Below are positions 44,867 to 56,930 of a stretch of 64,000 nt of DNA, one piece after another. The translations under genes and the position numbers were made by a program. Each line of letters opens with the position of its first letter. Positions within the stretch are counted from its first letter, which is position 1. The notes beneath the pieces were generated by a model, which did no database searches, was not told the origin of the DNA, and saw only the letters and a list, made by a program, of their open reading frames with translations. This stretch comes from Platanthera guangdongensis (lineage: Eukaryota > Streptophyta > Magnoliopsida > Asparagales > Orchidaceae): positions 109,277,808 through 109,341,807 of the forward strand of contig CM077162.1 of assembly GCA_039583875.1 (NCBI GenBank). The letters are read 5' to 3'.

Positions 44867-45141
44867 CTGGTAGCCTTCATCACACAGCTGACTGATGCTT
44901 ATTAATTGTGCTTCAGTCCTTCCACATAAGCTACCTTCTTGAAAGTTACTGATCCAATCTAGACTGCACCATATCCTTTAGTCTGTCCAAAGTTTGAATC
45001 ACCAAAGATAACTTTGGGTCCAAGCTTGGCTCTAAAGGATGTGAGGTTGTCCTTGTTCCCTGTCATGTGCTTAGAGCACCCACTATCCAAGTACCATTGC
45101 TGGTTAGATGTTGGATAGGTCTTCACCTGCACATAAGACAA
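44867..45141 (-). pseudogene. pro: E4 copia protease region
   Basis: 45141-44959 encodes the copia retropepsin start, WYLDSGCSKHMTG, with the D-S-G active site, then VIFGDSN and TKGYG. Frames shift on both sides, relative to gag at about 45143 and to integrase at about 44960-44870, where a further 30 codons read with a stop. Confidence 0.8.
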
Positions 45142-45142
45142 T

Positions 45143-47187
45143 TCATTTGTTTTTGACCCAGTTTACCTTGGGCCTAGGTTGATAACCTTTAAATTCTGAA
45201 ATGAAAGACATCCCAGGTTGACTCTTATATCCTTCAGGATGATATCTCCTTAGAGGTATAATCCATTCAGTATAAGGGTTAAAGATTTGGGATGAAGGAC
45301 CCTTAGGATTAAATTTTGATTTGCCCTTGAAAAGTTCTCCAGAGCTCTGACCTCTGTTCGACGATCTTGGAGCTGCGTTCGACGATCTTGGGTCAGATCG
45401 TCGAGCTACGTTCGACGGTCGACTATGGCTGAGATCAGGTACTTGAGATCGTCGAGCTGCGTTCGACGATTTTGCCTGAGATCGTCGATCTGCGTTCGGC
45501 GATCGTCGATCTCCGTTTGGCGATCGTCGATCTCCGTTCGACGATTTCTGCTGGGACTTAGTTTTCTGGGGCAGATCAGAATTTTTCCTAGCTACCTCTA
45601 CAACTCCCTTTCCTTTGTCAGAAATGAATTTGATTGGAGTTGTTAGAACTATGGGTTGGCTGGATGAAGCACCCAAGCCCAGTGTACTATTGAATCTGGA
45701 GTTCACTGTGCTTGTGATGTCCATCAGCTTGATGCTTCTCCCATTAAGGGATTCTTCAAGCTTCTTGGCCTCAGACAGCTCACTTTTCAGTGAATCTATC
45801 TGCTCCCTACAACACTCCAACTCCTGAGAGAGTTTGAGGTTTTCTGACTTTAAAGTATTATGTTTAGATAGATGATTTCTGATAGAGATAATTTCTTTCT
45901 CAGATTTTAGCAGGTCTAAACACAATGCTTTAAATTCAGATTTAAAGTCCTCTGAATTAAAATCAAAAGAACTGATTACCTGATCTTCTTCAGATTGAGT
46001 CTCTGAAAGTGACTCTGACTCTTCTTCTTCTGAATTATGCTGTGAGGCATTGATTGCCATCATGCAGAACTCTTTTTCTTCTGCATCATTCTCATCATCA
46101 CTGGAGCTGGATGAGGCTTCTGACTCCTCTTCAGTCTCACTCCAGGATTCAGCAACAAACCCCGTTCTTGTATGTTTGTTTTTGCTTGATGAGGCTTTGC
46201 CATTGCCATTCCTCTTGGAGTCTTTCTCCTTTCTTCTTTCTTTTCTGTCCCTTCTGTCCTTATTTTTGTTCTCTGGACAGTCAGGAACTATGTGCCCTGG
46301 TTTCCTGCAACCAAAGCAAATAATGTATTTATTATTATTATTAATGGACTTGTCATACCTTGGCTTATCATGTTCCTTGTATGATCTCCTTCTGAAGTCC
46401 TTTCTGGCCATCTTATAAAATCTTTTGGCCAACAGACTGAGCAGTTCATCATTGCCTGTGACTTTGTCTTCAGGCTGATCTTCAGTTACCTTGAAGGCTA
46501 TGGTCTTCTCTTTTCTTGTGGCTGGTGAGGCAGCCTTCTGTTCTTCTTCTCTATTTTTGATAAGTAGCTCATAAGATTTGAGCTTACCCAATAGAGCTTC
46601 AGTAGTGATCTCATTCAGACTTCTGGCATCCTTAATTGGCTAGATTCTTAAATCCCAAGTGCTAGGGAAGCACATTAGAATTTTGTCATTGAGTTCAGTT
46701 AGTGAGATCTCTTTATCCAATGTTTTGAGTTCACTGACAATTAGACTGAGCCTGTTGTACATATCTCCCACTGACTCAGTTTCTCCCTTCTTGAAATTCT
46801 CATATTGAGATATGAGGTGGGATCTCCTATCTTTTCTCTCATCAGCTGAACCTGAGACTATTTCTGAGAGTTTGTCCCAAATTTCCTTTGTTGAATTGCA
46901 TTCAGCCACCTTTTGAAATATGTCATCAGACATTGTCTGGGCTAAGATGTTCATAGCCTTAGCATCAGCTACCTTCATCTCTTGATATCAGCATCTGTTC
47001 CTGATGGAGGTGGAACAACATTTGTACTGGAGTTCTCTGGAGGTCTTGGACATACTGTCAAAACAGAGTTAAAAATATCTTCGTCAATAGAATTCATGTA
47101 CAATCTGATCCTTGCTTTCCAAAGTGCAAACTTGGATAGATTGCACACTGGAGGTCTGGTGCTAGCATAATCTTTGTTTTGTGCCAT
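45143..47187 (-). pseudogene. gag: E4 gag (UBN2-type) with microrepeat-encoded peptide
   Basis: ATG at 47187 (MAQNKDYAS). The capsid reads WKARIRLYMNS, a frameshift at about 46976, then KVADAKAMNILAQ, EIWDKLSEI, SQYENFKKGE and MYNRLSLIVSELK. A TAG at 46640-46642 interrupts before PIKDARS. The third part has a CCHC knuckle (CFGCRKPGHIVPDC), a lysine/arginine/serine-rich and then an acidic stretch, a coiled coil, and near the end a repetitive peptide of RRS and SSNAARRS units encoded at 45350-45560. That peptide arises from repeats of the same GATCGTCGAAC word found in the LTR. Confidence 0.85.
45350..45560 (-). repeat. GATCGTCGAAC/GTTCGACGATC microrepeats inside E4 gag
   Basis: About ten copies of GTTCGACGATC or its complement, some with one change (GTTCGGCGATC, GTTTGGCGATC), alternate in both orientations over 210 bp within the open frame. 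Words in opposite orientation are 2-10 bp apart and could pair. Confidence 0.9.
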
Positions 47188-47300
47188 GATTTGTGAAAAC
47201 AAAATCTAATAATAAAGTACAAAAGAAAACAGATCTAACTTGGGATCTTTGGGTTCAGGTGTTAGCCTGTGCAACCACCAAGGTGTGGTATGTTTAACCA

Positions 47301-47319
47301 ACCTCCCTCTGATACCAAT
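47301..47319 (-). promoter_or_regulatory. primer-binding site of E4 (initiator Met-tRNA type)
   Basis: The complement reads ATTGGTATCAGAGGGAGG next to the LTR end CACTTTCA. Confidence 0.88.
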
Positions 47320-48665
47320 TGAAAGTGCAGCTAGATCTGATATACTCTAGAGGGGGTGAATAGAGTATATGGTGCTTTAAAACTTTTTACAACAATTGTT
47401 GTAATATGAGTGAGCAGGGAAGCAGTAATAAATCTAATCACAGAACTAAACAAATCAAAAGCTAATCACAGAATAATCAAGGCTAGAAACAAAAATAAAG
47501 ACAAGCAAAACCAGAAGACACAAGGAAATATAGTGGTTCCCCTAAACTTGGGTACATCCACTCTTCTACCACCCTAGGTAGGAATCCACTGCAGGATGAG
47601 TTGATCTGGTGTCCTGGGCACCAATGAGCTTTTGATAAGGTGCTCAAAAACCAAATCAGATTTTTTGATCAGGTGTCTTGCCACCAATGAGCTTTTGACA
47701 AGGTGCTCAAAAACCAAGCTCAAACTTTTGAAGGGAGTTTGAGAAACCCTTAACAGAGAGGGGGTGAGAGAGTGATGGAAGTCTTCTCTTTCTCAAACAA
47801 CTGAGAAGACTATTTGGATTGATGGTGTCAAAGCTCCCCCTGAGTCCTTGAGATCTTCAGGAAAATAAGCTTTGCTGTAGGGTGATAGGCCTTCAAAAGT
47901 TGAACTCCAGCAAAAGATGATTTCAGCAACAGCTGAAATGTTGAATGTCTGGAGTCTTGAAATATGTTGGCCTTGAACACTTGAAAACTAGAGAGATCTG
48001 AAGATTTTAGAAAATGTTGATCTCCTTGGATGAGTGTTCTTGAGAATTCTTTGAGACAGAATATTTTGTTGAAGATTACTGATGTTTGTCTGTGTGTGTC
48101 TGTGTATCTCTCTCTCTCAGAGATTCAAAAAAAAATTCTTCTTTTATTCTCTTATACTGAACAAAACATTCTCTGTCAAGAATAGCTGTTGGTCTGCATT
48201 AATTGCATCCTTAATTGCAAAATCTCTTCTGGAGGAAAGTCCACAGAAATATTCCTTGAAACTTGGTCCAGAAATGAATGAAAACGGCTAGGAAATCTTC
48301 AGAATTAATTGCAGAATAACTCCTTAACTGATTTGAATTTGAATCTAGAAACATCCTTGAAGTTATCTGAAAATGTCGAACTGAGCTCTGCTATCGTTGA
48401 ACTGAGCTCAGCGATATGGACTTATACAGCAGCAAAATATCGTCGATCTGAGCTCAAAGATCGTCGAACTGAGCTCAGAGATAGAAATCCAAAGCTGAGT
48501 CAAGATCGTCGAACTGAGCTCACCGATCGTCGAATGGAGTTCGACGATATGATGAAGTTGAGCTCAGCGATCGTCGAATGGAGTTTGACGATCTGTCGAA
48601 GTTGAGCTAGACGATCGTCGATCGGAGTTCGACGAATTGTCGTGCTGAGCTCGACGATATGACTT
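47320..48665 (-). repeat. E4 5' LTR, interrupted by E5
   Basis: On the minus strand it ends ...CTGCACTTTCA before the primer site and contains CACCCCCTCTAGAG, the same sort of terminal stretch as in C1. It also has two near-copies of a sentence-like unit around GGTGTC(C/T)TGG/CACCAATGAGCTTTTGA (47610-47710). The U3 part (48370-48660) is full of GATCGTCGAAC words. The true start of the LTR is not seen because E5 begins at 48666. Confidence 0.78.
48370..48660. repeat. GATCGTCGAAC microrepeat array in the E4 LTR
   Basis: GTCGAACTGAGCTC, GATCGTCGAATGGAG and GTTCGACGAT-type words recur about a dozen times, in both orientations and often joined to the palindrome GAGCTC. The word is shared with E4 gag (45350-45560) and the E4 3' region (24110-24400). 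Confidence 0.9.
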
Positions 48666-49407
48666 TGTTAACCCCTCAGTCCACAGCATACTACAAGACT
48701 CCGAAGCCCCCCTTTCAACAGGCGCGGACGCGATTTATCCGTCCGCCCAGTCCAGCAAGGTCCCCAATTGGACCATGGTACCCCAGCAGCGGACGCAAGT
48801 GCCTGTCCGCTCAGTCCGCCAGCGTTTGAGGTATCAGGTTCTACAGCGGCGGACGCAATGTCTCGTCCGCCCAGGCCGCCGCCCTCCAGCGGGCGCGCCC
48901 AGCAGCAGTGGAGGCTCTAGTCCGCGAGCCCAGTCCGCCCCTTCTGTGTGGACTGGCATGTTCTTTCTTTTTGCTTCCCGTCACCGCTGTCCGGTTCTCC
49001 TGTACCCCGGGCAGCCTGTTATTTTAGCACTGCCCGTTTGGGCAGGCCCCCTATCCTATAAATAGGGGGAGGTGGTGCACCCAAGGCACGCTGACTCGGA
49101 CCCAGGAGCCTACTTGTTACAGGCTGCGGACTCGAATCCTGTGCTTTGCGGACTCCCCCTCGCTTTGCTCTTGTTCAGCTTTTCCTTTTACTTGTAACCC
49201 AATCCTTTTTCAATCAAGGGAAAGCCCGTCGTAAGAGAGGCATTCAGGCCGCGACGGGCGAAGTCTGTTGTTGCCGTGGTTCACGGCCCTGCTCTTCTTC
49301 CAGCTCTCATCCGCATAGTAGATCGCTACTCACAGTCTCCCTATTCCCCGGTGTTCGAACGGTTAGCTGGTTGTGCTCGACCTCCCTTGTGTTTTCGTGC
49401 ATCAACT
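48666..49407 (+). repeat. E5 5' LTR
   Basis: 742 bp from TGTTAACCCCTCAG to GCATCAACT. The last base is T where E1 and E2 have A. TATA-like CTATAAATAGG at about 49055 is the likely sense promoter. It is rich in GTCCGC. Confidence 0.92.
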
Positions 49408-49460
49408 GTTAACACGCGACCTTCAGATCCGAGTAGTGTATTGAAATCAGCGGACGAAAG

Positions 49461-52400
49461 ATGTCAGACCGCAGAGCCCGCTCTTCAGATCGCTCTAGTT
49501 CTTCAGAGGACTCCCTTTGGGACACAATAGAACAAGCTCGCCTCGAGGCCGAGCAGTCTCGCCGGCAGACCGACCAGCGTCTTGACGCAATCAGCCAAGC
49601 TCTGCTCGCGCTGGCCCAGCGGCTTGCTCCTCAGGCCGCAGCGGACCCAGCGAACTCGCCAGTACGCCAGACCCCAACTCGCCGAACTCCGCTTCGGCAG
49701 TCGCCAGAAACTCCTCGGAACCCTGATTAGTCCGCTGCCCCTCTGCGCCCTCAAGAGGAAGAGTTTGCTTTCAGAGAGTTCTTCAGAGAAGCTGCTAGGG
49801 GCACCCCTGCCCGCCAGCTTCACTTTGCTGACCGCCAGTCCGCCGAGCCCGCGGACTCCTCGGCTCCAGTCCGCCCCTTCTACTCTGCAGAGTTTGACAC
49901 CCCGTCTCCCTTTGTTGACCGAATTCGATGGGAATCGGCTCCGAGCAACTTCAGGGAGCCTCACATCCCATTCTATTCAGGAGCGACAGATCCAGTTTCT
50001 CATCTCCAGGCATTTGAGGGGGCAGTTGCTTTGAGATGCCTCTCAGATGCAATTAAGTGTAAACTGCTGGTCACCACTCTCGAAGGGCAAGCGAGAGAAT
50101 GGTTCTACGAGCTGCCTTCGGGCACTATCTCATCTTTTGCGGAGCTTCGTAGCCAGTTACTGCTGAGGTTTGCTACCTCAAGGAAGAGGAAGAATGGGCC
50201 AACTGCCCTATTCGAGATCAAGCAAAGGGATAATGAATCAGTAGCAAGATTCGTTGATCGCTTTCAAAGAGAAATTCAGGGGGTGAGGAATGTGAACCCC
50301 GACTATTACAAAGTTGCCTTGATCCATGGCCTCCGGGAAGGCCCTCTGAAGTTTAAAGCAACGACCAAGGCACCCGAGACTTATTAGGAGTTGATCGCCA
50401 TGGTCAACCGTTTCATAGAAGGGGAAAATGCCAATCCGACCTATGTTTCATCCCTAACAGCCAAGGCTGAAGGAAGGGATGCCTCCGCTTCTTCCTCTCA
50501 TGGCAGGCCCCCTCGCCCAGACTTCTAGCCTCCGTCTCAGAGAGGCAGAAACTTCCGCAACAAGAAACCTTTCCAAGGCCATCAACAGTTTCATGAGCAG
50601 AGACTGCCGTTGGCCGCCGCTCCCGCCGTTCCATTGCAAGCTCTTCCCATCCTCCAGCAGGCAGCCTTGCCTGCTCCGATCCAATTTGATGAGAGCCCCA
50701 TGGAGGACCCTGCAGATCTGGACCTTGACGAAGTCATCCAGATCCTGCAAAGGAGATCAGAAGAAAAGAGGCAAGAGCCTCAGAAGGTGTGGAAGCCGAG
50801 GAATAACGCGCAATATTGCCAGTTCCACAAGGAAAAGGGTCATCTGACTGAGGAATGCAAGGCCCTTCGAACGCTGATAGAGAAGTTGCTTGCCGAGGGC
50901 AAGATTGACCTGGCCAAGAAGGATTCTCCTTCCTCTTCGAAACCATCCACCTCAAAGGGCAAAGAGGTAGCTGAGGCTTACCAAGAATGCGTGGATGTAG
51001 AGGACGAAGGCCGTCTGGGGCCAATCAACGTCCCGGTGGAGTGCTTCGATGCGGATGATGAAGGAGTTCTGGGACGCCTCTTCTTCATCCACGGTGGAGC
51101 AGGAACCGAGTCCACTCGGAAATCATCAATTTCAAGGGTCACCCAGGCGGAGGTGGCCTCTTCTTCCGTTGCTCCCCCAAGAGAAGTCGTCACCTTTGGT
51201 CCGGAAGATCTGCCTCAAACAGCCAACCCATTTGATGATGCAGTTGTAATCAAGGCTGTGCTTGGAGACTTCACAGTGGATAGAATTCTGGTTGACGCGG
51301 GCAGTTCGGTTAACCTCCTCTTTAAGTCCACCTTTGAGGCCCTGAGGACTGGAAAGCCTCTGCTTTCCACTGAGGGTCCACTCTATGGTTTCTCGGGAGA
51401 GAGGAAAGAAGTGGAGGGCAGCGTCATCTTGCCAGTGAAGCTTGGAGGGGCAACAAAGCAGATACAATTCATAGTGGTCGACGCCCCCAGCAGCTACCAT
51501 GCCATCTTCGGCAGGCCCCTGCTGAACAAGTATCGAGCAGTGATTTCCACTTACCACCTCGCCATCAAGTTCTTTGCCGATGGGAGGATGTGCAGGGTCA
51601 GGAGTGACCCAAGAAGAGCAAGGGAGTGCTACGTCCGCACTGTCAACATGGTTGAAGCCAGCCCTTCCCTTGCTCCAACAGAAGCTGAAGAAGCCTCTCC
51701 CAGTTCGAAAGTTGCTGCTGATGAAGGTGCTCACCTGGAACCTGCCCAGGTGACGCAAGGAGTCCCCATTGCTGAAGGGGAGGAGAGGAAACTCTCCATC
51801 AACTCGGAGCTACCTGAAGATCAAAAGGCTGAGTTGATTTCCTGCCTGCTAAAGAACCTGGATGTCTTTGCCTGGTCAGCAGAAGACATGCCGGGGGTGG
51901 ATCCTGATGTTGCTTGCCACCATCTGAATGTTGATCCCGGCTGCAAGCCTGTCCAGCAAAAGAAGAGGGACGTGGCAACAAAGCTTGCAGAACCAATAAG
52001 GGAGGAGGTTGCGAAGCTCCTCAAGGCAAATTTTATTAAAGAAGTGCAATATCCCACCTGGATTTCAAATGTTGTAATGGTTAAAAAACCAGGGGGAAAG
52101 TGGCGAATGTGTGTAGACTTTACTAAACTTAATAAAGCATGTCCTAAAGATTGCTACCCCTTGCCTCGGATAGATTCTTTAGTTGATTCCGCGGTAGGGT
52201 ACTCTTACATGAGTTTTTTAGATGCGTTTTCTGGTTATCACCAAATAAGAATGCATAAGCCTGACGTACCTCACACGTCGTTCATTACTAACGATGGATG
52301 TTATTGCTACCTTGTGATGCCCTTTGGGCTTAAGAATGCTGGCGCAACCTACCAACGGATGATGGACCGTGTGTTTAACCATCAGAAAGGGAGAAACCTA

Positions 52401-54943
52401 GAAGTGTATGTAGACGATCTCTTGATCAAGAGTAGCTCGTTTTCGCTGCACTTGCTAGATCTAGCAGAGACGTTCGCTACTCTGCGTAGATACAAGATGA
52501 AGCTTAATCCTTTGAAGTGCACTTTTGGAGCAAGTAAGGGGAAGTTCCTCGGTCATCTCCTTACTCCGGAGGGACTTGCCCCCAATCCTGACAAGGTAAA
52601 AGCTATTCTTGAAATGCCTACCCCTCGTTCACCGAAGGAAGTTCAGCAGTTAGGGGGAAGGCTAGCAGGTCTTGCAAGATTTCTCTCTCGGGTTGGAGAT
52701 AGGAGTGCCCCCTTCTTTAAGACCCTCCGACATGCATCCAAGTTTGAGTGGACAGAAGAGTGCTCCCAGGCTTTTGAACAGTTAAAGATGCAACTGACCT
52801 CATCGCCTCTGCTTCAGAGCCCTCGGCCAGGAGAGGTTCTTTTCTTGTACCTAGGAGTTGGCCCTGAGGCCGTCAGCTCCGTTCTTCTTCGGGAAGAAGG
52901 CAGAAAGCAGTTCCCAATCTACTATGTCAGCCATATCCTGAAGAGTGCCGAGTCACGATATCCGATCTTGGAGAAGTTAGCCTTGGCGCTGGTCATGTCA
53001 GCTCGGAGGCTTCGCCCATACTTCCAAGCACATTCAATTCAAGTCATCACCGATCAACCTTTGAAGGGTGTGTTGGAAAAGCCAGAGCATTCCGGCAGAC
53101 TAGCTAAGTGGGCAATAGAGCTAAGTGAATTTGAAATTTCTTATGTGCCCAAGACCGCCATTAAAGCTCAGGTCCTAGCAGATTTTCTAATCGACATGCC
53201 AGAGTCCAGTTCTGATCAGGCAGAAAGGTCACCTTTGGCTTGGACCATCTATGTTGATGGTGCCTCAGGCAGAAGTTCTTCTGGAGCAGGAGTGGTTCTC
53301 ATCAATCCCAACGGGGTCAAATTGGAGCAGGCCATCAAATTTTACTTTCCAGTAACCAATAACCAGGCCGAATATGAATCTCTGCTAGCAGGCTTGAGGC
53401 TCGCAAGGGAATTAGGAATCGATCATGTCCACATCAAAACCGATTCTCTGGTAATGGCGTCGCAAGTCCTCGGCAACTTCGAAGCAAGGGAGCCAGTCTT
53501 GAAAAAATATCTAGCTCTTGTGAAAATAGAAGTCGTAAAAGCTTCACCATCGAACATATCCCCAGAACAGAGAATGAGGAGGCCGATTTTCTCTCTAAGC
53601 ATGGGATGCCTTCAGGAGGAACAACTTCCGAGCTCTTCCGTCCGGCAGTGGTGGAAGGAGATCTGATGCAAGTAGATCAACGCGCCTCTTGGATGGACCC
53701 ATTCATCCTATATCTATCAATAGGAAATTATCATCATACAGTTAGAGACAAGAAAAAGTTCAGAATAAAAGCAGCTCACTACTTCCTAGTGGCGGGAATC
53801 CTTTATAGAAAGACCTTCCTCTCAACCATGGCCCGGTGTGTTTCAGAAGAAGAAGCTCACACTGTTTTGCAAGAAGTTCACTCAGGAGAGTGTGGAAGCC
53901 ACTCTGGAGCAAGAACTCTTGAAAAACGAGTCCTGCGGCAAGGGTATTTCTGGCCCACAATGAAGAAAGACTCAGAGATCTACGCCAGAAGGTGTGTTCA
54001 ATGCCAGAAGTTTGCTCCACTTCAGCACCAAGCAGCTCAGTCCCTCAGGTCGATTGCAACTCCTTGGCCCTTTACGGTTTGGGGAATGGATCTCATTGGT
54101 CCTTTTCCCTTGGCAAGCGGGCAACGGCGTTTTATCATCGTAATGATCGACTACTTCAGCAAGTGGATCGAAGCCAAGGCATTGGCTAAGACAACTACTC
54201 AGATCGTCAAGAACTTCATTTGGGGAGAAATTGTCTGCCGGCACGGGATACCAATGGCAATAATCACTGACAATGGGCCACAATTCAACAACTCAGAGAT
54301 GATAGATTTTTGCAGGAAGATCGGAACAGAGCTGCGTTTTGCATCAGTTCATCATCCCAGAAGCAATGGCCAGGTGGAAGCTGCCAACAAGCTGATCCTC
54401 AACTTGCTCAAAAAGAAAGTGCAGAATCTCAAGGGCAGTTGGGCTGATCAGCTTCCATCAGTCCTCTGGTCCCTTAGGACAACGCCATCATCTGCAACCG
54501 GGGAGACTCCATTCAAACTCTCTCATGGCTCAGAGGCACTCATCCCGATTGAGTTTGAAGTCCCGTCACCCAGAGTACTGCTTGCAAGAGAAGGTGCTGA
54601 TGATTGGGTTGAGTTGAATAATGAGGAGATGAGGTTCAGCTTGGAGCACATCGAGGAGGTCAGAGATCAAGCAGCCGTGAGGCAGGAAGAGGTCAAAAGG
54701 AGGATGGCCCGTTACTTCGATCAGAATATAAGAATCAAACACTTCCAAGTGGGAGATCTAGTTCTAAAGAAGGTTGATTCTGCTCCAAGAGCTGGTTCAG
54801 TTGGAAAGCTTAATCCAAATTGGGCCGGCCCTTTTGTCGTCAAAGAAGTGTTAAAAAGCGGCGCTTACGCTTGCAGACTCACGAAGGAGAGGACATACCA
54901 CACACGTGGAGCGGGGATGACCTCAAGCGGTTCTATTCTTAAA
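49461..54943 (+). pseudogene. gag-pol: E5 gag-pol (Tat lineage), decayed
   Basis: Starts MSDRRARSSDRS at 49461. Compared with E2 it has TAG stops at 49728-49730, 50386-50388 and 50533-50535, each replacing CAG. From 50610 a 1018-codon frame covers the Gag C-terminus with its knuckle, protease (active site LVDAGSS, where E2 has LVDTGSS), RT (YVDDLLIKS) and both RNase H domains. A short deletion near 53533 shifts the frame in the second RNase H. 53606-54880 then encodes the rest, including integrase with HHCC and D, D, E intact (GMDLIGPF, ITDNGPQF, NGQVEAANK). A 1-nt loss near 54868 scrambles the last 30 residues. Confidence 0.92.
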
Positions 54944-56930
54944 CCTCCTTTTTCTACTTTGTGTATCCTCTTCAAGAATTATTATGAATAGAAACTGCTT
55001 GCTAACACTTCTTCGAGTGTTTTGTTGTAATCATAACAGATAAGGCGCTAAGAGAGATTTCAAAAACGGTTCTACACCCGAACTCCCTTTTTCTTTCTTA
55101 TGCTTCCTTTGCAAATGCATTTTCTTAATCAAAGAATCCATACTGACATTTTTTCTAGTGTTTTCTCTCTCTCCCAAAGACCTATAACGGTTCCCTGATA
55201 CCGGGAGACATCGCCGAGTTCAGCTAGACCTCCCCTAGAGCCGTTGTCATTAGCGTAACACCACGAAGACCACGTGTTGCGAGGAGATTTCGCACCGTGT
55301 AGTGGGAGCTTGCAGGCTCTAGCGCGGTTGGATTCTGGACATCGGATCCCGGCAGGTACCTGACCCCACCTTTGCATTATGGAGGGCAAGGTGGGTGTAA
55401 AGCTCTACCATGCCGCTTTAGGGATATTGTTACAACTTCGATGATCACATGAGGAAAGTATGCCGTTCCGGCCACCTGCCCGCAGGTCATCTTAGCTTGT
55501 AACCCTCGAACACTCCATGGTACCCTCAAGCAGTGCCTGCAGGAGACCCATAGCTTAGACTGTACTCCGGGCAAGAGGGCAAGTAACCGTTCCGCCAAGT
55601 AAGCATCTTGCTTTTTGCAGGGAATAATGTGCGAACTGCTTTTAACTGTCCGCTCAGTCCGCCTATTTGGGTTGATCTTATAGCTTGTAGCCCGGTGAGG
55701 AAAGTATGCCGCCCAGGCTCACCTGCCCACCTGGTCGCGAGTTATAGGTCATTTCTATCTTTAGCGGACTGGTTTTCTCTATCTGCCGAGTCCGCCTATT
55801 TGGGTTGATCTTATAGCTTGTAGCCCGGTGAGGAAAGTATGCCGCCCAGGCTCACCTGCCCACCTGGTCGCAAGCTATAGATCATTTCTATCTTTGGCGG
55901 ACTGGATTCGTTATCCGCACAGTTTGGTAGTTTCCTTGGGATTGCAAGCTGGTTATCTTTAGCGGACTGGTTTTCTCTATCCGCAGAGTCCGCCTATTTG
56001 GGTTGATCTTATAGCTTGTAGCCCGGTGAGGAAAGTATGCCGCACAGGCTCACCTGCCCACCTGGTCGCAAGCTATAGATCATTTCTATCTTTGGCGGAC
56101 TGGATTCATTATCCGCACAGTTTGGTAGTTTCCTTGGGATTGCAAGCTGGTTATCTTTATCGGACTGGTTTTCTCTATCCGATCTGTCTGCCTGCTTGGG
56201 TTGATCTTATAGCTTGTAGCCCGGTGAGGAAAGTATGCCGCTCAGGCTCACCTGCCCACCTGGTCGCAAGCTATAGATCATTTCTATTATGAGCGGATTG
56301 ATTTTCTGCATCCGCTCAGTCCGCAGGGTAGTCCATATTCAAGTTTGTAGATCATTCCTGTTATGAGCGGATTGGTTTTCTGTATCCGCTCAGTCCGCAG
56401 AATGATTTTCATGTTATATAGTTTGATCATTTCTATTATGAGCGGATTGGTTTTCTGTATCTGCTCAGTCCGCGGAATGGTTTTCGTATTATTTGTTTAG
56501 TAATCAATGTGCTCTTATATTATGTGCGGTCTGGCTTGCGGACTACAACTATAACTCAAGTACCCCTGGCATTATTATCAGCTGGCTGTTCTCTGAGGCG
56601 GATACTGAATGAGTTGGTCTAATTCTTAAATCAGCAAGATTCGTTAAATGATGTGATGAGCGGACCGTAACTGAAACTCAACAGGGTCCTCCTGACAAAA
56701 TTCTTCTTTATGCTGTGATTAATCAACGCGTCATGCGGACTGCTAAGTATCGGTGCGGTGAGCGTGGAAAAAAGAGCATTGCAGGAAGCACACATGCCAA
56801 AAAATATCCTTTCTATTTCATCAAAAAATTGTTTACATCATTTCTATACGTTCGTCAGACTGCAATCTTGCGTCCGCCCACTTTTACAAAAAACCAGATA
56901 AAACAAAATATATATATATACATTGATCAA
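54944..56930 (+). other. E5 3' untranslated region
   Basis: Reverse-complement counterpart of the E1/E2 3' UTR. It includes the tandem repeats at 55655-56290 and further GCGGATTGG(T)TTTTCTGTATCCGC units at 56290-56480. No coding frame is supported. Confidence 0.8.
55655..56290. repeat. E5 form of the 134-bp tandem repeat, four copies, two with a 65-bp insert
   Basis: The landmark GTTGATCTTATAGCTTGTAG recurs at 55671, 55804, 56002 and 56200. The first spacing is about 133, and the next two are 198 because a 65-bp piece (around CAGTTTGGTAGTTTCCTTGG) has joined the unit. A higher-order unit is thus forming here. Confidence 0.93.

Larger units (their letters stand above)
24110..48665 (-). mobile_element. 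E4: Ty1/copia element (Sirevirus-like), split by E3 and bordered by E5
   Basis: Minus-strand order is 5' LTR (47320-48665, cut by E5), Met-tRNA primer site, gag, protease, integrase, RT, RNase H. The protease-integrase-RT order defines copia. Removing E3 and one CTAGC restores a continuous RT reading through FIRA...VDQTLF. Gag carries a UBN2-type capsid and a CCHC knuckle. The element is the oldest of the nest: it has a frameshift and stop in gag, other frame breaks, a deletion between RT and RNase H, and no recognisable 3' LTR end. Confidence 0.85.
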
